A stretch of DNA of 5,291 bases, from positions 1-5,291 of the forward strand of contig JAHEBK010000142.1 in the NCBI GenBank assembly GCA_024642295.1, read 5' to 3'. Within the stretch, counting starts at the first letter, position 1. Each line of letters starts with the position of its first letter. The DNA comes from Flavobacterium sp. GTDB taxonomy: Bacteria; Bacteroidota; Bacteroidia; Flavobacteriales; Flavobacteriaceae. Shown piece after piece: positions 1 to 5,291 of this stretch. Position numbers and translations under genes: made by a program. The notes below the pieces were generated by a model. It did not search any database, was not told where the DNA came from, and saw only the letters and a list, made by a program, of their open reading frames with translations.

Positions 1-31
1 GTTGAATAACAATTACCTCTAATAACTAGAC

Positions 32-70
32 AAAAAGAGAGAAAGCATTGAATGCTTTCTCTCTTTTTTT
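32..70 (+). terminator. Strong bidirectional-type hairpin terminator
   Basis: The arms 32-49 and 51-68 are exact reverse complements (AAAAAGAGAGAAAGCATT and its complement) around one central base. In RNA the centre opens to a loop of about 5-7 nt, leaving a stem of 15-16 bp. The plus strand ends in seven T (64-70); the minus strand ends in only five T before a G. It therefore suits termination of a plus-strand gene entering from the left best, and could also back up the atpDC terminator. Bases 1-31 hold stop codons in all three plus frames, for example GTT GAA TAA at 1-9, so a convergent gene could end there, but too little is visible to call it. Confidence 0.8.
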
Positions 71-113
71 ATCTATCCAAACAACATTTACAAAATAATA
101 ATTAAGTTCTAAT

Positions 114-144
114 AAAAAAAAGACCGTCCTTTCAGACAGTCTTT
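114..144 (-). terminator. Rho-independent terminator of atpDC
   Basis: On the minus strand a 10-bp stem (AAAGACTGTC at 144-135 with GACGGTCTTT at 128-119) closes a 6-nt loop, TGAAAG, and runs into eight T (121-114, the last three bases of the stem included). It begins 23 nt after the atpC stop codon. One pair (138/125) is U-G in the minus-strand RNA but A-C in plus-strand RNA, so the hairpin is fully paired only in the direction of atpDC transcription. This marks the end of the atpD-atpC transcript. Confidence 0.88.
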
Positions 145-167
145 CTAATATTGAATTTGAATTGTTT

Positions 168-449
168 TTAATCTGCTAAAACAATTACTTTATTATCTTT
201 CATTTCAATAGTTCCTGAATTGATTGCTAAAGTATAGTTTTGATCATTTAATTTGGTAAACAAACCAACAGATTCTTTACTAAAATTAAAGCTTGTAGCA
301 GCAATATTAACAGTTCCTTTTTGAAGAATTGAAACTATTGGCGCGTGATTATTTAAAATTTGAAAACTTCCATCAACACCTGGAACAGTGATTGAAGTAA
401 TTTCTCCCTTAAATAATGAAGCTTCTGGTGATACTATTTCTAAAATCAT
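168..449 (-). CDS. atpC: F1 ATP synthase epsilon subunit, short form
   Basis: This is the epsilon subunit of the F1 sector, part of the central rotor stalk that, with gamma, couples proton flow in the membrane ring to ATP synthesis; it acts at the cytoplasmic face of the inner membrane. The 93 residues match the N-terminal beta-sandwich domain: an opening MILEIVSPEASLF, the conserved turn P23-I38 (PGVDGSFQILNNHAPI) and the closing strand S78-D93 with IEMKDNKVIVLAD. The protein stops there. Escherichia coli epsilon has about 139 residues because it adds a two-helix C-terminal domain that can inhibit ATP hydrolysis; that domain is absent here. The terminator lies 23 nt past the stop, so this is a natural short form rather than a frameshift. 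The ATG at 449-447 has only an A-rich leader, as usual in Bacteroidota. It follows atpD by 79 nt and is probably cotranscribed with it. Confidence 0.95.
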   Translation of the reverse strand: MILEIVSPEASLFKGEITSITVPGVDGSFQILNNHAPIVSILQKGTVNIAATSFNFSKESVGLFTKLNDQNYTLAINSGTIEMKDNKVIVLAD

Positions 450-457
450 AATTTTTT

Positions 458-528
458 GAGTTATGAATTATAAATTATGAATTATAAGTTTATTGAAAAA
501 CTCATAACTCATAACTCATAACTTATTA
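458..528 (-). repeat. Inverted heptamer-repeat hairpin between atpD and atpC
   Basis: Almost the whole gap is built of 7-bp units. Read along the minus strand it has TAATAAG (528-522), three identical TTATGAG copies (521-501), a 12-nt spacer (500-489), then CTTATAA, TTCATAA, TTTATAA and TTCATAA (488-461) and CTC (460-458). The three TTATGAG units pair with the next three heptads to give a continuous 21-bp stem with four G-U wobbles in minus-strand RNA. A fourth heptad pair extends it with two mismatches. In the plus-strand transcript the wobbles become A-C mismatches. No run of T follows the 3' arm on the minus strand (it reads CTCAAAAAATT into ATG), so it does not look like a terminator. The stem ends 11 nt before the atpC start codon, near the ribosome landing site. 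A role in mRNA processing or in lowering atpC translation is inference. Confidence 0.8.
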
Positions 529-2043
<1,515 letters not shown>

Positions 2044-2122
2044 TTATGTATTTATTAAATAGCTAATTAGGTTTATGAATACAAACAATCAATTTCTACT
2101 AACTGACTGCATTTTTCAGAGT

Positions 2123-2153
2123 GCAAAGATAATTTTTTAAAACAAAAAATCAA
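2123..2153 (-). promoter_or_regulatory. Bacteroidota-type sigma-70 promoter for atpDC
   Basis: The minus strand reads TTG at 2153-2151, a 19-nt spacer, then TATCTTTGC at 2131-2123. This matches the Bacteroidota primary promoter pattern described for Flavobacterium, TTG about 17-23 nt upstream of TAnnTTTG. Transcription would start near 2116-2118, giving a leader of roughly 75 nt before the atpD ATG at 2040. It lies downstream of the receptor gene's terminator, so atpDC can be expressed independently of that gene. The leader (2117-2041) has no Shine-Dalgarno motif; it reads ATACATAAGTA directly before the ATG. Confidence 0.75.
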
Positions 2154-2184
2154 TAATTTTTTAAATAAAAAAGATGATTTTTTT
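2133..2184. promoter_or_regulatory. Phased A/T tracts at the atpD promoter
   Basis: Five pure A or T runs of 6-7 bases lie in and upstream of the atpD promoter spacer: T 2133-2138, A 2144-2149, T 2157-2162, A 2167-2172 and T 2178-2184. Their centres are about 11, 13, 10 and 11.5 bp apart, close to one helical turn, so the DNA may be intrinsically curved. Upstream A/T tracts can also contact the alpha C-terminal domain of RNA polymerase, as UP elements do. The spacing is read from the sequence; curvature and promoter enhancement are inference, and such runs are also common by chance in AT-rich genomes. Confidence 0.4.
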
Positions 2185-2225
2185 GCATTATCAGCTATCA
2201 CACTAGCAAATTCATAGAATTTACC

Positions 2226-2262
2226 AAAAAACAAAACCACCTTATTATAAAATAGGTGGTTT
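2226..2262 (-). terminator. Rho-independent terminator of the receptor gene
   Basis: On the minus strand AAACCACCT (2262-2254) pairs with AGGTGGTTT (2242-2234). Three further pairs (2253-2251 with 2246-2244) follow past a single bulged base at 2243, closing a 4-nt loop. Beyond the stem comes TG and then six T (2231-2226). It starts 23 nt after the receptor stop codon and upstream of the atpD promoter, so it separates the two transcription units. Confidence 0.85.
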
Positions 2263-2285
2263 AATCTTAATTTTTTAAATATTAT

Positions 2286-5147
2286 TTATGGCTTAATTGT
2301 AAATGAAGCAAATATTTGTCTACCTATTGCGCCTGCACCCAAGACTTGAGTATATTCTTTTCCTCCCAAATTAGCCGCACCAATTTTAAATACTGATTTA
2401 ATTGAAGGAAAACTATAATTTAACTGAGCATCCAGCACTGTTGCTGAATCAACCATTCCTGTAGAAAAAGACGATTCCCATAAATACTCACTATTCCATC
2501 TTCCACTAATATTAAATCCAAAGTTTTTAAACAATTTATCATTACCAATTGAAGCTTTTACTCTGTTTTTAGGAGTATTAAATCCTGCTTGAAAGCTTGG
2601 GTCTTTAGACTGGTCAAAACTAAACTCAGCATAATTATAACTAATTCCTATATCATAATTACCAAAAAACTTTTTTGATAATCCAACTCCAATCCCATAA
2701 GATTGAATTTCTAATGGTGTATTAGTATACAATTGATAAGCTCTATAATCATTATTTCGAATCGCGAGTATACTTTGTACTTCAGGATTAGTAGTATATG
2801 TTGGCGCCCCTGAAACAAAATTAAAGGATTCGCTTGCTTTACCATATGAAGGAGCTAACGCCAAAGCTCTACCTATAAAATTATTATATACATTATAATA
2901 ACCATTAATATCTACAAATACTTTTTGAATTTGGGAACGATACCCTAACTCAATTGCTTTTACCTGTTCTGGTTTCACTAAGCCTACATTCGTTTTTTTC
3001 AATAATGCTGATGCTCCAGGCAGGTTTGCAGGATTAGCTGCCGCAAAGACTGCAAAGGCTTCCACAGAAGCTCTTGTATACGAATTATAATAAGCATTTT
3101 CACCATTTACAGTAACGGTTGATGCTCCACCTGTATATAACTGTCCTGCACTGGAAATAGGCAAGACCTCCGAATATCTCAATAAATTATCTGTCGCAGA
3201 GCCTAACAACAATAGAGGACCAGCATTAAATCCAATATACTGGTCTTGCGTTCCAGGATTTCTAAAACCTGTTTGATAAGACAGTCTAAAATTATGGTTT
3301 TTTTCCTCTCCCCCTAAATACATTAATGAAACTCTTGGTGAATAGTTGCCCTCAAAATTTTCAGATTTATCATAACGAATAGAACCCGTAAATTTCAATT
3401 TATCCCCCATAAATTTCTTTTGCAACTGGGTATATAAGCCATATTCTTTATAATCAATACTACTGTTTGCATCCGTATAAATCCTCCCAAACGAGTTTAA
3501 CAGATACTGTCTGTAAGAACCACCCACTTGTATCTCCGCAAATTTGATTAAATCTCTAAAATTATAATTAACATCTGAATGGTATATCTTTGAATTATCA
3601 ACCAACTTTGCACCAGTTAACGAGTTGGGATCAGCAATTACTTTATCTAATGCCGCTTTGAATGCTGCTGTGCCTGGAACTAATCTACCATCATCTGCTT
3701 TACTTCGGGCAAAAGAATGTGATGCGGTAACATTTCCAGGAGACAACCCTGGCACTACACCAGAATAAGCTCCAATATAATTTGTCAAATAATCCGTAAA
3801 CCACTGTTTATTTGACTTCCAAGAATTATTTACATTCCAACCTGCAAACAACATATCATAAGATGCTCCTCCATCCTCAGTTGTTGTATAGCCTCTTATG
3901 AAAAAGTTTTTTCCTTTAATTTCTATTTTATGTTGTTGCATGAAAAAATTATTCAAGTAATACCTGTTTCCTCCTTGATACACTGCATTACCCAAACCAA
4001 ACTTGCTTAACCAAATAATTTCTAACCGCTCATCTCCTAATGGCCGAAAATGAAGAGAGAAATCAACTTTAGTATTCCCAGCTTTATTATCCGTTAAATC
4101 AACCTCATTATATCCTGTTCTTGAAACCACTGTATTTAAAGATGGTATTGTAGCCAACAATCCTGATGGAGCAATACTAGCTAAATTTGTTGCTATCTCA
4201 TCACCATAAACATTTAATCCATTATAACCAGGATTAGCCCTAGTTTGACCAGTTATAGTACCATTTTTATATTCATTATAATTGTTTGCATACCAATCAG
4301 TACCTTGTAAGTATGTAAAATTAAATTTAGCTGCAAAATGCTTATCAAAAGCATGAGCCATTCTTATTCCAAAATCATAAAAATTATTGGTTCCCGCTGC
4401 TTCTTGACTCGTTTGACCATATTTAAAATACGTTGAAATCCCTTGGTACTGGAACGGACTTTTACTATTCATAAACATAATCCCGTTAAAGGCATTGGCC
4501 CCATATAATGCAGAGGAAGCCCCAGGCAATAATTCGACATTTTGAATGTCAATCTCTGAAATACCAATCATATTACCCAAAACAAAATTTAAAAGTGGAG
4601 ATGAATTATCCATTCCGTCTACCAATTGCAAAAAACGTTCATTTGCTACCGTAGCAAAACCTCTAGTATTAATGGATTTAAAAGTTAAACTGCTCGTATT
4701 CATATGAACCTCCTTCATATTTTCCAAACCATCATAAAAACTAGGCGAAGCGGTTTTCTTGATTTCCTTCAAGCTCATTCTTTCCACAGTTACTGGAGAT
4801 TCAAAAATTCTTTCTGGACTTCTAGATGCCGAAATCACAATCTCATTCAACTTCGTTTCTTCATTTTTCAATACAATAGCAATCTTTTGATTTTTAGAAG
4901 TTATACTAACCATTTGTGATTCATAACCTACACTAGATATTAAAACCGACCAAGGTAATTTTTTTGAAGATTTAAGAACAAACTTTCCTTCACTGTCTGT
5001 TATAGTTCCAGACAAATCTCCTTCAATACTAATATTTACAGCTATTAAAGCTTCATTATTACTATTTACTACTGACCCAGAAATTGTGTTTTGAGCAAAA
5101 CCAACATTACAAAACATAACAAATAAAAAAAACAAGTAATTTTTCAT
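2286..5147 (-). CDS. TonB-dependent outer-membrane receptor, substrate unknown
   Basis: This is a 953-residue outer-membrane active transporter that would take up a scarce or large ligand using energy passed on by TonB-ExbBD. Residues 1-18 form a signal peptide (K2, hydrophobic core YLFFLFVMF, likely cut at GFA/Q). Residues 21-95 look like the carboxypeptidase-regulatory-like domain (ISGSVVNSNNEALIAVNISI, then TDSEGKF and ISSVGYES). A TonB-box-like stretch EIVISASR follows at 102-109. The plug spans about 115-230, with INTRGFATVANERFLQLVDG (159-178) and VELLPGASSALYGANAFNGI (204-223). The rest is a 22-strand-type barrel, including VKPEQVKAIELGY near 724-736 and the C-terminal NLGGKEY (926-932). 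The start at 5147 is fixed by the signal peptide. No SusD-like lipoprotein, enzyme, siderophore gene or regulator is adjacent in the window, so the ligand cannot be inferred; the C-terminus ends in SFTIKP rather than an aromatic residue. A terminator follows, making this probably a single-gene unit. Confidence 0.93.
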   Translation of the reverse strand: MKNYLFFLFVMFCNVGFAQNTISGSVVNSNNEALIAVNISIEGDLSGTITDSEGKFVLKSSKKLPWSVLISSVGYESQMVSITSKNQKIAIVLKNEETKLNEIVISASRSPERIFESPVTVERMSLKEIKKTASPSFYDGLENMKEVHMNTSSLTFKSINTRGFATVANERFLQLVDGMDNSSPLLNFVLGNMIGISEIDIQNVELLPGASSALYGANAFNGIMFMNSKSPFQYQGISTYFKYGQTSQEAAGTNNFYDFGIRMAHAFDKHFAAKFNFTYLQGTDWYANNYNEYKNGTITGQTRANPGYNGLNVYGDEIATNLASIAPSGLLATIPSLNTVVSRTGYNEVDLTDNKAGNTKVDFSLHFRPLGDERLEIIWLSKFGLGNAVYQGGNRYYLNNFFMQQHKIEIKGKNFFIRGYTTTEDGGASYDMLFAGWNVNNSWKSNKQWFTDYLTNYIGAYSGVVPGLSPGNVTASHSFARSKADDGRLVPGTAAFKAALDKVIADPNSLTGAKLVDNSKIYHSDVNYNFRDLIKFAEIQVGGSYRQYLLNSFGRIYTDANSSIDYKEYGLYTQLQKKFMGDKLKFTGSIRYDKSENFEGNYSPRVSLMYLGGEEKNHNFRLSYQTGFRNPGTQDQYIGFNAGPLLLLGSATDNLLRYSEVLPISSAGQLYTGGASTVTVNGENAYYNSYTRASVEAFAVFAAANPANLPGASALLKKTNVGLVKPEQVKAIELGYRSQIQKVFVDINGYYNVYNNFIGRALALAPSYGKASESFNFVSGAPTYTTNPEVQSILAIRNNDYRAYQLYTNTPLEIQSYGIGVGLSKKFFGNYDIGISYNYAEFSFDQSKDPSFQAGFNTPKNRVKASIGNDKLFKNFGFNISGRWNSEYLWESSFSTGMVDSATVLDAQLNYSFPSIKSVFKIGAANLGGKEYTQVLGAGAIGRQIFASFTIKP

Positions 5148-5291
5148 GGAGCTGAATTTTAAGATTTTACCCTTCTAATATACTAAATTTTCAAAATATT
5201 TAACAATAAATTACTTTAATGAATCCCTCAAATGATATAGTTCGAAGTAAAAAATATTAATTTTATCAAACAAAAAAACATTGTTTTAGTT
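5148..5291 (-). other. AT-rich leader upstream of the receptor gene
   Basis: This stretch should hold the 5' untranslated region and perhaps the promoter of the receptor gene. I see no good TAnnTTTG element paired with an upstream TTG. The nearest string, TATCATTTG on the minus strand (5238-5230), has one base too many between TA and TTTG and no TTG at the right distance. The 13 nt before the ATG (AAAATTCAGCTCC) contain no Shine-Dalgarno motif. No ORF, tRNA or recognisable operator is visible. The real promoter may lie beyond the right edge or be of another type. Confidence 0.4.

Noticed and set aside
168..449. atpC as a frameshifted or truncated pseudogene because of its short length
   Set aside because: The conserved core is intact to its closing strand, no epsilon-like sequence continues in another frame after the stop, and a terminator follows at once.
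458..528. Inverted heptads read as a terminator between atpD and atpC, or as a short CRISPR-like array
   Set aside because: No run of T follows the hairpin on the minus strand, and the 7-bp units are contiguous without spacers. Simple tandem and inverted repeats explain it better.
2063..2070. Palindrome CTAATTAG in the atpD leader
   Set aside because: It is only 8 bp and AT-rich, with no second copy nearby to suggest an operator.
4704..4919. Plus-strand ORF of 71 codons
   Set aside because: It lies wholly inside the receptor gene, antisense to its N-terminal and plug region, and its composition is what the complement of that coding sequence gives. It has no recognisable domain and no promoter.
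5230..5238. Possible -7 element TATCATTTG for the receptor gene on the minus strand
   Set aside because: The spacing between TA and TTTG is three bases rather than two, and the nearest upstream TTG (about 28 nt away) is outside the usual 17-23 nt range.
5275..5287. Small inverted repeat AAAAC-ATT-GTTTT near the right edge
   Set aside because: A 5-bp AT-rich stem with a 3-nt loop is expected by chance in DNA of this composition and has no clear relation to a gene end or start.

Overview
The window looks like a piece of a low-GC Bacteroidota chromosome, most likely a Flavobacterium or close relative. The basis is the very AT-rich intergenic DNA, a TonB-dependent receptor with an N-terminal carboxypeptidase-regulatory-like domain, ATP synthase beta and epsilon genes standing as a separate pair, the lack of Shine-Dalgarno motifs, and a promoter of the Bacteroidota type (TTG, 19-nt spacer, TATCTTTGC). 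I assign no species. All three real genes lie on the minus strand, so transcription runs from right to left.

Layout in the direction of transcription. (1) 5291-5148: AT-rich leader with no convincing promoter. (2) 5147-2286: a 953-residue outer-membrane TonB-dependent receptor of unknown substrate, with no SusD-type partner in the window. It is followed by its own intrinsic terminator at 2262-2226. (3) 2184-2123: a run of helically spaced A/T tracts leading into a near-consensus promoter for the ATP synthase genes, then a leader of about 75 nt. (4) 2040-529: atpD, the catalytic beta subunit of F1. (5) 528-450: a 79-nt intercistronic gap made almost entirely of 7-bp repeats in inverted orientation. 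On the transcribed strand these fold into a long hairpin closed by G-U wobbles, ending about 11 nt before the atpC start. (6) 449-168: atpC, a short epsilon subunit without the C-terminal inhibitory helices. (7) 144-114: the atpDC terminator. (8) 70-32: a near-perfect second hairpin with its better U-tract on the plus strand, which suggests a convergent gene ending at or just beyond the left edge.

AtpD and AtpC both belong to the soluble F1 part of the proton-driven ATP synthase. The other subunits (alpha, gamma, delta, a, b, c) are not here and must be encoded elsewhere, as is usual in this phylum. The receptor appears to be a separate transcription unit that happens to lie upstream. No mobile element, CRISPR array, tRNA or rRNA was seen. 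The most interesting non-coding signal is the heptamer-repeat hairpin between atpD and atpC, a candidate for setting the beta:epsilon expression ratio.
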